Shown piece after piece: positions 52,349 through 59,990 of a stretch of 63,316 nucleotides of DNA; position 1 is the first letter of the stretch; the number at the start of each line of letters is the position of its first letter. The notes beneath the pieces were generated by a model. The model was not told where the DNA came from. It made no database searches and saw only the letters and a program-made list of their open reading frames with translations. The translations under genes were made by a program, and so were the position numbers. Source of the DNA: CAZOAR01 sp964577985 (GTDB lineage Bacteria; Gemmatimonadota; CAZMKB01; CAZNLH01); contig CAZOAR010000011.1 in assembly GCA_964577985.1 (NCBI GenBank), forward strand, positions 1-63,316, given 5' to 3'.

Positions 52349-52672
52349 GTTTCCGTAGCTTCGTTTGCCCGCATGTATTGCAGGCACTCTGTTACCCCTG
52401 CGGGCGAGGACGCGGCTTCGTTTGTCGTGCCCACACGCCCACCGATGTGAGAAGATAGTTGAAAATGCGGTTCCCGGTGGCACTTCTGGAACCTGTGACG
52501 AGACCGGCTTCGATGAACCTTGATTTTATCGTTTCTATGTCTTAACGTTATAAGTAGCATGACCTTGGCGCCTCAGCGCTGAAACGTGGTCCTGCGCGGC
52601 ACATTGAGCCATTCTGGAGAGAGTGGCGACCGCGCGGGGATCGCCAGAAACTGTCGAAAAGGTGACGCGAGA
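52349..52672. other. Gap between the methyltransferase and panD
   Basis: No gene seen. GCCCGCA (52367-52373) pairs with TGCGGGC (52399-52405) over a 25-base loop, and GCTTCGTTTG occurs twice (52358 and ~52413). A TATAAG at 52549-52554 could be a -10 for panD but lacks a good -35. Confidence 0.4.
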
Positions 52673-53035
52673 GTGTTGATAGAGATCCTCAAGAGTAAGA
52701 TACACAGGGCGCGCGTAACGCAATCCGACATCAATTACCAGGGAAGCATCACGATAGACGAAGAATTGATGGATGAAGTTGGAATACGCGAATATGAGCG
52801 CGTGCTGGTAGGAAACATCTCCAACGGCAACCGCTTCGAGACCTATGCCATTAGAGGCGATAGAGGGAGCGGCTCCATATGTCTCAACGGTGCGACCGCG
52901 AGGCTCGGGGAAGTGGGGGATGTCCTTATTATCCTCTCTTTCGCTCGTATGGATGAAGAAGAGATTAAGCTCTTCCAACCGGCAATAATAGTGCTTGACG
53001 AGCATAACGCCATTGTGAAGCGGGAGAGCGTATAG
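52673..53035 (+). CDS. panD: Aspartate 1-decarboxylase (pyruvoyl enzyme)
   Basis: Makes beta-alanine for pantothenate and CoA; coaD of the same pathway is at 18 kb. The proenzyme self-cleaves between G24 and S25 in INYQGSITID to form the pyruvoyl group. ILKSKIHRARVTQSDI at the start and GDVLIILSFARMDEEE, then VLDEHNAIV, are canonical. 120 residues from GTG 52673 after AAGGTGACGCGAGA; upstream codons in the open frame have no homology. Confidence 0.95.
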   Translation: MLIEILKSKIHRARVTQSDINYQGSITIDEELMDEVGIREYERVLVGNISNGNRFETYAIRGDRGSGSICLNGATARLGEVGDVLIILSFARMDEEEIKLFQPAIIVLDEHNAIVKRESV

Positions 53036-53057
53036 TCCTGACAAGCCCGTCCAATCA

Positions 53058-53091
53058 GCCGCACCGAGCAGTTACTCCATGCGGCCTTTTT
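53058..53091 (+). terminator. Rho-independent terminator of panD
   Basis: GCCGCA (53058-53063) pairs with TGCGGC (53080-53085), 16-base loop, then CTTTTTC. Confidence 0.65.
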
Positions 53092-53092
53092 C

Positions 53093-53563
53093 ATGAGAAA
53101 TACTGATCCGCCTATGGCCGAAAAAGAGAGATCTTTCGAGGAAAAGCGATCTGGAGTAGACAGAAGAAAGGACTCCGAGAGAAGGTTGCGGATGAAATAC
53201 CTTCTCAAGGGCTCTCGTGAGGGAGTGAGGCGTAGAGACGACCCGCAGGAGGTATACGTCGATCTCTTCGGAGTCAGAGATTTTTCCGTTGTACTGATAG
53301 TACTTTTCCTGTCTGTTCTCGACGCCGTGTTTACCATTTATCACCTGAGTCATGGGGCCGAGGAACTCAATCTGTTGATGGCCTATGCTCTGCACATCGG
53401 GATTGGCTACTTCTTCGTAATAAAATACACGATAACGGCCATCAGTGTGCTGATACTCTGTGTTCACAAGAACTTCCGGTACATAAGGCAGGTCTTTATC
53501 ATCATCATTACTCTCTACTCTCTGTTGATCGTTTATCATATTGCACTGCTTGTTTTCATATAG
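53093..53563 (+). CDS. DUF5658-like small membrane protein
   Basis: 156 residues. A basic soluble N-terminus (KRSGVDRRKDSERRLRMKYL), then three transmembrane helices with the pattern of DUF5658 proteins: SVLDAVFTIYHLSHGAEELN, YALHIGIGYFFVIKYTITAI and VFIIIITLYSLLIVYHIALL. Function unknown. ATG 53093 overlaps the panD terminator; ATG 53114 is an alternative start. Confidence 0.78.
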   Translation: MRNTDPPMAEKERSFEEKRSGVDRRKDSERRLRMKYLLKGSREGVRRRDDPQEVYVDLFGVRDFSVVLIVLFLSVLDAVFTIYHLSHGAEELNLLMAYALHIGIGYFFVIKYTITAISVLILCVHKNFRYIRQVFIIIITLYSLLIVYHIALLVFI

Positions 53564-53622
53564 AATGTCGGGGCGGAGAAGCCGATATGTATCGGCCTGC
53601 CGGTGGAGCAGTTGGAAAAAAG

Positions 53623-53650
53623 TTGACTCGATGTGTCATTGCTGTAATAT
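53623..53650 (+). promoter_or_regulatory. Promoter of the small zinc-ribbon gene
   Basis: TTGACT at 53623-53628, 16-base spacer, TAATAT at 53645-53650 preceded by TG. Confidence 0.5.
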
Positions 53651-53737
53651 TTATGGCAGGTTCTTTCACTTGTATGATATCTCGGTTTGGACTGGTTTGG
53701 GTGGAACCGGATAACGAGGGAGGGGGGGTGAGCTGAA

Positions 53738-53935
53738 ATGATGGATCAGAACTTTCCAAAATGCAAGAAATGTTCTGAAGGGATTCTAATCCCTCTATCC
53801 GATTATGGACGTGATGGGGCGCCGATCACCTACAAGGCGTGGGTTTGTACTGACCCGGCTTGCGGTTTTAACCTTCGCATCGATAACGGAGAGATCAGCA
53901 TAGGGAGACCTATCGCACAATCTTTCGCGAAGTAG
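53738..53935 (+). CDS. Small zinc-ribbon protein
   Basis: 65 residues with two cysteine pairs, CKKC near the start and C-TDPA-C (CTDPACGFNLRIDNGEI), the layout of a zinc ribbon. No enzyme domain. Strong ribosome binding site (GGGGGGGTGAG) before tandem ATGs at 53738 and 53741. Function unknown. Confidence 0.7.
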   Translation: MMDQNFPKCKKCSEGILIPLSDYGRDGAPITYKAWVCTDPACGFNLRIDNGEISIGRPIAQSFAK

Positions 53936-54050
53936 GCGCGAGGCTCTTAGCGACAAAACGACACCTGAAAGACCCGAATTCAGGTTCCACCCATATTTCA
54001 CCTGACATCAGGCTGTTCATAGTCCAGATCTCACACTGGATCAAACGAAT

Positions 54051-54899
54051 ATGTACCGTCGTAATCCAGCTGTAAGCGGCACTTTCTATCCATCCTCAAG
54101 CAGTGCGCTGACGCTGATGGTTCAAGGCTGCCTGGAGGAACGACACAGTTCATGCGCGATCGGGATTGTGTCGCCACACGCGGGTTATGTCTATTCCGGG
54201 AGCGTCGCCGGTGCCGTCTATTCCGAAGCCGATATCCCGCCTGTCGTCCTGCTCCTTGGCCCCAACCACAGGCTTTCACCAGACAGGAACTATGGTATGG
54301 CGCTCATCGCCCCTTCGGGGAGTTTCGTCACACCGCTTGGAGATGTCGAGGTAGACGAGGAACTGGCAGGGCGACTACTGGCCGATGGTGAGACAGTGGT
54401 TGTTGACATCGATCAGCATGGGCCAGAGCATTCGCTGGAAGTACAGCTCCCGTTCCTGCAGGTGAGGCGTCCAGACGTGAGGATTGTGCCTCTCCTTATG
54501 AACTTCGGGTGGAGCGAAGGTCACCAGCGGTTGCATCAAATGTGCCGTGAGCTCGGCAGAGTTATCTCCAGGTGCGTGAAGGAATATCATGAGGAAGTAC
54601 TGATCGTGGCGAGCTCAGACATGAATCACATGGAGTCGAGGCAGGTCACAGGGGTCAAAGACGGAATCGCTCTCGGCAGGATCAAAGAGTACGACGTAGC
54701 CGGCTTACTGGAAGCAACCGAAAGGGAGCATATTACAGTGTGCGGAAGAGTGGCGATAGCCGTGATGATGGAGGCCTCGAAGGGACTCGGTGCGACTGAA
54801 GTGGAGGTCGCCAGCTACGGCGATTCCGGTGATGTTACGGGTGATCTCGAAGAAGTAGTAGGATATGCCGGCATTGTATTCAGGAGAACGCTGGAGTGA
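54051..54899 (+). CDS. amrB: AmmeMemoRadiSam system protein B (MEMO1 family)
   Basis: Fold related to extradiol dioxygenases. YRRNPAVSGTFYPSSSSAL, GIVSPHAGYVYSGSVAGAVY (metal His), LLGPNHRLSPDR, QHGPEHSLEVQLPFLQ, and SSDMNHMES supply the conserved His/Asp/Cys set of the Memo family. 282 residues. The partner AMMECR1 and radical-SAM genes of the AmmeMemoRadiSam trio are not next to it. No clear ribosome binding site. It overlaps the next gene by GTGA. Confidence 0.9.
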   Translation: MYRRNPAVSGTFYPSSSSALTLMVQGCLEERHSSCAIGIVSPHAGYVYSGSVAGAVYSEADIPPVVLLLGPNHRLSPDRNYGMALIAPSGSFVTPLGDVEVDEELAGRLLADGETVVVDIDQHGPEHSLEVQLPFLQVRRPDVRIVPLLMNFGWSEGHQRLHQMCRELGRVISRCVKEYHEEVLIVASSDMNHMESRQVTGVKDGIALGRIKEYDVAGLLEATEREHITVCGRVAIAVMMEASKGLGATEVEVASYGDSGDVTGDLEEVVGYAGIVFRRTLE

Positions 54900-55597
54900 T
54901 CAAGGCGATAATATTTGATCTTGATAATACGCTCGTGGATTTCATGAAGATGAAAGAGGTGTCGATCGAAGCCGCGGTCGAAGGAATGATCGACGCGGGA
55001 TTGTCGATGGAGAAGGAACGAGCCAGGGAGAGGATTTTCGAGATCTATGAAGAAAAGGGGATAGAGTACCAGAATGTCCTCGACCAGTTTCTTCAGGAGA
55101 GTCTCGGAACGATAGATTACAAACTGATGTCGGCGGGGATTGTTTCCTATCGGCGTGCTCGTGAAGCGGCGCTGGTTCTCTACCCTCATATAAATTTCGC
55201 GCTGATAGAGCTGCTGAAGAAGGGTTTCAAACTGGCGGTCATAACCGATGCCCCGCGGCGGGAAGCGTGGTTGAGGTTGTGTTATCTCAATCTGCACCAG
55301 GTATTCGACTATGTACTCACTTTCGAGGATACCGGTCAGCGAAAACCGGGCCCCGCACCCTTCAAGAAGGCCCTGGTGCTTCTCGGGATCGAGCCTGAAG
55401 AGGCCCTCATGGTCGGGGACTGGCCGGAGAGGGACATGGTCGGGGCTTCCAGAGTCGGGATCAAGACAGTCTTCGCCAGATACGGTGACACGTTCGGAGT
55501 GGAGGACCCGGGGTCCGATTATATTATCGATGACATCATTGAACTCCTCCCGCTGGTAGAGAAAATGAACATTTCGGAGGAAGATGAGCAGTTATGA
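54896..55597 (+). CDS. HAD-superfamily hydrolase
   Basis: HAD IA type, 233 residues. Motif I FDLDNTLVDF (nucleophile Asp), motif II VITDAPRRE, motif III lysine in GQRKPGPAPF, and motif IV MVGDWPERDMVGASRVG. It is a small-molecule phosphatase of unknown substrate. GTG start coupled to amrB; stop overlaps nnr (ATGA). Confidence 0.88.
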   Translation: MIKAIIFDLDNTLVDFMKMKEVSIEAAVEGMIDAGLSMEKERARERIFEIYEEKGIEYQNVLDQFLQESLGTIDYKLMSAGIVSYRRAREAALVLYPHINFALIELLKKGFKLAVITDAPRREAWLRLCYLNLHQVFDYVLTFEDTGQRKPGPAPFKKALVLLGIEPEEALMVGDWPERDMVGASRVGIKTVFARYGDTFGVEDPGSDYIIDDIIELLPLVEKMNISEEDEQL

Positions 55598-57135
55598 AGG
55601 TGACAACCGTTCAGCAGATGAGAGACATGGACCGGAGGGCCATAGAGGAGATCGGGATCCCGGGGATGGCCCTCATGGAGAAGGCTGGAAGCGGAGCGAT
55701 GGACGCTGCGTGTCGACATTACGGTACTCTCCGCGGCAGGCGCGTGGTCATACTCTGCGGAGGGGGAAATAACGGAGGAGATGGACTGGTTGCCGCCAGA
55801 TACGCTGTAAACCAGGGCGCTGAAGTTGAAGTTCTCCTGCTGACCAGGAAGGAGAAGATCCGAGGCGACGCGAGGATCAACCTGGAGATCCTTGAGAAAC
55901 TCGGTCACGATCTGATTGAGATTCGTGGCGATACCGCAGAGGAAGAGATCAAAGAGAAGCTGGCGGGTGCTGACCTGATCGTTGACGCCCTTCTCGGCAG
56001 CGGGCTTACTGGCGAGGTCGAGGGGCTCTATCGTGTCGCCGTGGGAGGTATTAACAAAGCCGGCGGGAAGGTGATAGCGATAGACGGCCCGAGTGGTATC
56101 GACATGGATACCGGGGCAAGGCTCGGCACTGCCGTGCGGGCGGATCTGACGGTGACATTCGGGCTTCCGAAGCGAGGCCATTTCCTATATCCAGGTAAAG
56201 CGTGTTGCGGGGATCTCGAAGTCATCGATATCGGTTTCCCGATCCGGATGATTGAAGAGACGCAGATTACGACCGAGACACTGGAACATGATATGGTGAC
56301 GCGGATGCTGCCACCGCGCGGGGAAGATTCGCATAAGGGAGATTTCGGCCACCTGCTTGTCCTTGCCGGTTCGGTCGGGTACAGTGGGGCGGCGGCGCTT
56401 GCAGCCGGGTCGGCTCTCAGGGTGGGTGCGGGCCTCGTTACGCTGGCCATTCCGGAGAGGCTTAATCCCACGATGGAGGCAAAGCTGACAGAAGTCATTA
56501 CGAGGCCGCTGCCGGAAACGAAAGAAGGATCACTCTCCCGCGAGGCCGTTGATCCAGCCGCGGAGCTTGCCGCCGGCATGGATGCGGTCGTTCTGGGACC
56601 GGGACTCGGTTCACACCCGGAAACGGTAGAGTTTGTCAGGGAGTTTATCCTGCGTTGCGATATCCCCCTGCTCCTGGACGCGGACGGGATTAACGCCCTG
56701 GCAGACCGGACGGATCTTCTCAATGAGAGATCCATTGGGACAATCATGACACCACATCCCGGGGAATTCGGCAGGCTTCTTTCCATTACCGGGAGTGAAG
56801 TCAACAGCAGGCGTCTTGAGCTGTGCGAGGAGTATGCCGCCAGGTGGGGTGTTGTCCTGGTACTCAAAGGGGCCCCAACCATCATTTCGGAAGCGGAGAA
56901 CGGCTCCCGCATCAACACGACAGGGAATGCGGGGCTGGCAACAGGCGGAACCGGTGATGTCCTCTCCGGCGCGATCGGAGGTTTCCTTGCGCAGGGGCTC
57001 GACCCGTTCCATGCCGCTCTTTGCGGCACCCATTACCATGGATTGGCTGGCGACATGGCGTGCGGAGAGACAGGCCAGCGGGGCATGATTGCGGGGGATG
57101 TGATGGAATTGCTTCCTGAATCCCTTCTATCCTGA
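55594..57135 (+). CDS. nnr: Bifunctional NAD(P)H-hydrate epimerase / dehydratase
   Basis: Repairs hydrated NADH and NADPH. N-terminal YjeF_N epimerase (residues ~1-215; TVQQMRDMDRRAIEEIGIPG, CGGGNNGGDGLVAARY, AIDGPSGIDMDTG) fused to the ADP/ATP-dependent dehydratase (~230-505; HKGDFGHLLVLAGSVGYSG, MTPHPGEFGRLL, NTTGNAGLATGGTGDVLSG). 513 residues, standard for the fusion. Coupled to the HAD gene upstream and 2 bases before thiL. Confidence 0.95.
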   Translation: MKVTTVQQMRDMDRRAIEEIGIPGMALMEKAGSGAMDAACRHYGTLRGRRVVILCGGGNNGGDGLVAARYAVNQGAEVEVLLLTRKEKIRGDARINLEILEKLGHDLIEIRGDTAEEEIKEKLAGADLIVDALLGSGLTGEVEGLYRVAVGGINKAGGKVIAIDGPSGIDMDTGARLGTAVRADLTVTFGLPKRGHFLYPGKACCGDLEVIDIGFPIRMIEETQITTETLEHDMVTRMLPPRGEDSHKGDFGHLLVLAGSVGYSGAAALAAGSALRVGAGLVTLAIPERLNPTMEAKLTEVITRPLPETKEGSLSREAVDPAAELAAGMDAVVLGPGLGSHPETVEFVREFILRCDIPLLLDADGINALADRTDLLNERSIGTIMTPHPGEFGRLLSITGSEVNSRRLELCEEYAARWGVVLVLKGAPTIISEAENGSRINTTGNAGLATGGTGDVLSGAIGGFLAQGLDPFHAALCGTHYHGLAGDMACGETGQRGMIAGDVMELLPESLLS

Positions 57136-57137
57136 CT

Positions 57138-58196
57138 GTGCCGATGAAGAGAGATGCCCCGGAGAGCCCTGAACCAGGGACTGAAACCGAAGCCATCGGA
57201 ATTCTCCATAGAATCCTCGGCGCGCCAGGTCGGAAAGAGGTAGTAACGTCTGTTGGAGATGATTGCGCGGTCCTCTCATTCACCAGCGAGTTCGATCTCC
57301 TGTTGACGGTAGACACCGCCGCGAGAGACATACATTTCAGTCTCGAGTGGCAGAGCGCTTACGGTGTCGGCTGGAGAGCGCTGGCCTCGGCAGTGAGCGA
57401 TATTGCGGCGATGTGTGGCACTCCCGTGATCGGCATGATAGCCGTGGGTGTTGAGGGTGGCTGGGATGAGATACTCCGGGATGTCTACAGGGGCGTCAGA
57501 GACCTTTCGAACCGACTGGATATGGAGATTGTCGGTGGAGATACTTCCAGACTCCTCTCTGGATGCTTTCTCTCAGTCACTGTATTGGGAAAAGTCGAGA
57601 AGGGTGAAGCTGTTTTAAGAGAAGGAGCGAGGCTCGGTGATGATGTGTGGGTGACCGGAAGGCTGGGTGCCGGGGCAGCCATGCGCGCGACTGCGAGAGA
57701 TGTAGCAGACAGTAAATGGAAATGCGACCTCGATGAATATGAGAGCATTCTTCCACGGGTTGAAGAAGCCCGTTTTCTGCTGAAAACGATCCATCCCTCC
57801 AGCATGATCGACATCAGCGACGGACTCTCCACCGACCTGTCCCATATATGCCGCCTCAGCAGGGTCGGCGCGCTGATCGACAAGGAGCGGATCCCCGTGG
57901 ATGAGAGGGCAGCCACCGCCTGTCGCAAGAGACCGGTTGACCCGGTTGAGATGGCAATGAATGGGGGAGAAGATTACGAACTCTGCTTCACGGCGTCTCC
58001 GGGAAGAGGGCAGGAAGTGGCGGCAGGGTTCCGGGAGCGCTTCGGTATCTGCATGACGAAAATAGGCCGGATCATCGACTCCGGTTTGTACGTTCAGGAC
58101 CTGGATGGAAAAAGGAGCAGACTTGAGCCGGGAGGCTTTGACCACTTGAGTGCGAAGGAAAGGGAATATGAGCAGAATCAAGGAATTGACAAGTAG
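57138..58196 (+). CDS. thiL: Thiamine-monophosphate kinase
   Basis: Makes thiamine diphosphate from the monophosphate. PurM/AIR-synthetase-like fold: SVGDDCAVL near the start, VDTAARDIHFSLEW, GWRALASAVSDIAAMCG, IVGGDTSR, MIDISDGLSTDLSHIC and MNGGEDYELCF near the end. 352 residues. GTG 57138 or ATG 57144, both with a weak ribosome binding site, consistent with coupling to nnr. The eno start lies 29 bases inside its 3' end. Confidence 0.93.
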   Translation: MPMKRDAPESPEPGTETEAIGILHRILGAPGRKEVVTSVGDDCAVLSFTSEFDLLLTVDTAARDIHFSLEWQSAYGVGWRALASAVSDIAAMCGTPVIGMIAVGVEGGWDEILRDVYRGVRDLSNRLDMEIVGGDTSRLLSGCFLSVTVLGKVEKGEAVLREGARLGDDVWVTGRLGAGAAMRATARDVADSKWKCDLDEYESILPRVEEARFLLKTIHPSSMIDISDGLSTDLSHICRLSRVGALIDKERIPVDERAATACRKRPVDPVEMAMNGGEDYELCFTASPGRGQEVAAGFRERFGICMTKIGRIIDSGLYVQDLDGKRSRLEPGGFDHLSAKEREYEQNQGIDK

Positions 58197-59454
58197 AGAG
58201 ATACTCGACTCTCGCGGAAATCCGACACTGGAAGCAGATGTTGTACTGGATAGCGGAGCGTTCGGAAGAGCATGCGTGCCCTCTGGCGCCTCCACCGGAA
58301 GGCATGAGGCGCTCGAGCTGAGAGACTGTGACGGCGAGCGGTTTGGAGGCAAAGGGGTCTTAAAGGCCGTGAGAAATGTAAGGGAGACTATCGCTCCGGC
58401 GATCGCGGGGATGGATGCTTTTGATCAGTCCGGCATCGACCGATGCATGGTTGAACTGGATGGAACCGCGAAGAAAGAGAACCTGGGTGCGAACGCGATA
58501 CTCGGGGTTTCTCTGGCTGTCGCCAAGGCTGCCGCTGTGGACGCCGGACTGCCACTTTATCGCTATCTGGGAGGCCTCGATGGATTTGTCCTGCCGGTGC
58601 CGATGTTCAATGTCCTGAATGGAGGGGCCCACTCGGACAGCAACGTCGACATCCAGGAATTCATGATCGTTCCCGCTGGTGCCGGTACGTTCGCGGAGGC
58701 CTTGCGGATGGGAGCCGAGGTTTTTCACGCGCTCAGGTCTTTTCTGAAAGAGAAGGGCTATAATATCGCGCTCGGGGACGAAGGGGGCGTAGCGCCGAAA
58801 CTGTCCTCCAATGAAGAGGCCATCGAGCTCATCCTGGCCGCGATCGAAAGGGCCGGATATCAACCGGGTGAATCTCTGTCACTGGCTCTTGATTCCGCCG
58901 CCACGGAAATGATGGAGGACGGCAAGTATGTATTCAAGAAGGGCGATGGTTCGGTAAGAGACTCCGATCAGATGATTGAATACTACAGGAAACTAGTTCA
59001 GGACTATCCGATAATATCGATCGAGGACGGTCTGGGCGAAGACGATTGGGCTGGATGGAAGTCGCTGACGGATAAGTTGGGTGAGGAGATCCAGCTTGTC
59101 GGAGACGATATTTTCGTGACAAATCCGGAGAGGTTTGAGAGGGGTGTCAAGGAAGGGATCGGAAACTCTATTCTGATCAAGCTGAACCAGATAGGAAGCC
59201 TGACAGAGACGATTGAAGTGGTCCAGGCCGCGAGACTTGCCGGGTATACCACGGTTATCTCACACCGATCCGGCGAAACCGAAGACACAACGATTGCCGA
59301 CCTTGCGGTTGCCCTGGGGACCGGGCAGATCAAGACCGGGTCAGTCAGCCGCAGCGAAAGGGTGGCAAAATATAACCAACTCCTCAGGATCGAAGAGGAA
59401 TTGTCTGGCTCCGCAAGATTCTTCGGGAAGAAGTGTTTCGCAAATCTGGCGTGA
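58168..59454 (+). CDS. eno: Enolase
   Basis: Interconverts 2-phosphoglycerate and phosphoenolpyruvate. SRIKELTSREILDSRGNPTLE, VPSGASTGRHEALELRD, NGGAHSDSNVDIQEFMIVP, GDEGGVAPKLSSNEEAIE, ISIEDGLGEDDWAGW, GDDIFVTNPERF, LIKLNQIGSLTETIEVV and SHRSGETEDTTIADLAVAL. 428 residues. ATG 58168 follows AAGGAAAGGGAAT. PEP made here is the cosubstrate of MurA. Confidence 0.97.
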   Translation: MSRIKELTSREILDSRGNPTLEADVVLDSGAFGRACVPSGASTGRHEALELRDCDGERFGGKGVLKAVRNVRETIAPAIAGMDAFDQSGIDRCMVELDGTAKKENLGANAILGVSLAVAKAAAVDAGLPLYRYLGGLDGFVLPVPMFNVLNGGAHSDSNVDIQEFMIVPAGAGTFAEALRMGAEVFHALRSFLKEKGYNIALGDEGGVAPKLSSNEEAIELILAAIERAGYQPGESLSLALDSAATEMMEDGKYVFKKGDGSVRDSDQMIEYYRKLVQDYPIISIEDGLGEDDWAGWKSLTDKLGEEIQLVGDDIFVTNPERFERGVKEGIGNSILIKLNQIGSLTETIEVVQAARLAGYTTVISHRSGETEDTTIADLAVALGTGQIKTGSVSRSERVAKYNQLLRIEEELSGSARFFGKKCFANLA

Positions 59455-59460
59455 TAGCAG

Positions 59461-59835
59461 ATGAGAGCTAAATTGACAAGAAGCCGATATCGGCGCAAGG
59501 CAATCTTCTTCCGGTTCCTGTCTGTCGCCCTGTTCTTCATTCTCCTCGGAGGTGCGTACGAAGCTTTGAGGCTGGTTCAGATGCATTTCGAGGAGGAGAC
59601 GCTGCAGGAAGACATCGACAGACTGCGGCAGGAAAACAGAAGTATGTCGGCGATGCGCGAGAAACTGGAGGGGCAGGAAAACCCTGCTGAGATAGAAAGA
59701 AGGGCCAGGGAGGAACTCGGCCTGATCAAGGAGGGGGAGAGAGTTTACCGCAGGGTCACGCCCAGGGCGGAAGAGGAAGATGAGGAAGAGAAACTCCGTA
59801 CTGAGAGGCTTGACAGTTCAAAACATACACGTTAG
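59461..59835 (+). CDS. ftsB: FtsB/DivIC-type septum formation protein
   Basis: Small bitopic cell-division protein of 124 residues. Basic cytoplasmic start (RAKLTRSRYRRKAIFFRFL), one membrane helix (SVALFFILLGGAYEAL, residues ~20-36), a periplasmic coiled coil (LQEDIDRLRQENRSMSAMREKLE) and the diagnostic ERRAREELGLIKEGERVYR. In E. coli FtsB forms a complex with FtsL and FtsQ at the septum, and eno-ftsB is a conserved pair, as here. Confidence 0.92.
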   Translation: MRAKLTRSRYRRKAIFFRFLSVALFFILLGGAYEALRLVQMHFEEETLQEDIDRLRQENRSMSAMREKLEGQENPAEIERRAREELGLIKEGERVYRRVTPRAEEEDEEEKLRTERLDSSKHTR

Positions 59836-59849
59836 ATTATGCAGTTCGG

Positions 59850-59926
<77 letters not shown>

Positions 59927-59937
59927 CTACTAAAAAT

Positions 59938-59980
59938 AACGCCCATCATCGTATGATGAAATGGGCGTTTTGGTTATTGT
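59938..59980. terminator. Bidirectional terminator after tRNA-fMet
   Basis: AACGCCCAT (59938-59946) pairs with ATGGGCGTT (59961-59969); inside, CATC pairs with GATG around GTAT. TTTTGG follows on the forward strand and an A-rich stretch precedes it, giving a U-run on the reverse strand. It lies between the tRNA and the converging methionine enzyme. Confidence 0.8.
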
Positions 59981-59990
59981 GAGATTGCTG

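Noticed and set aside
53072..53539. Reverse frame opposite the DUF5658-like gene
   Set aside because: The forward frame has transmembrane helices and a family pattern; the reverse one has none.
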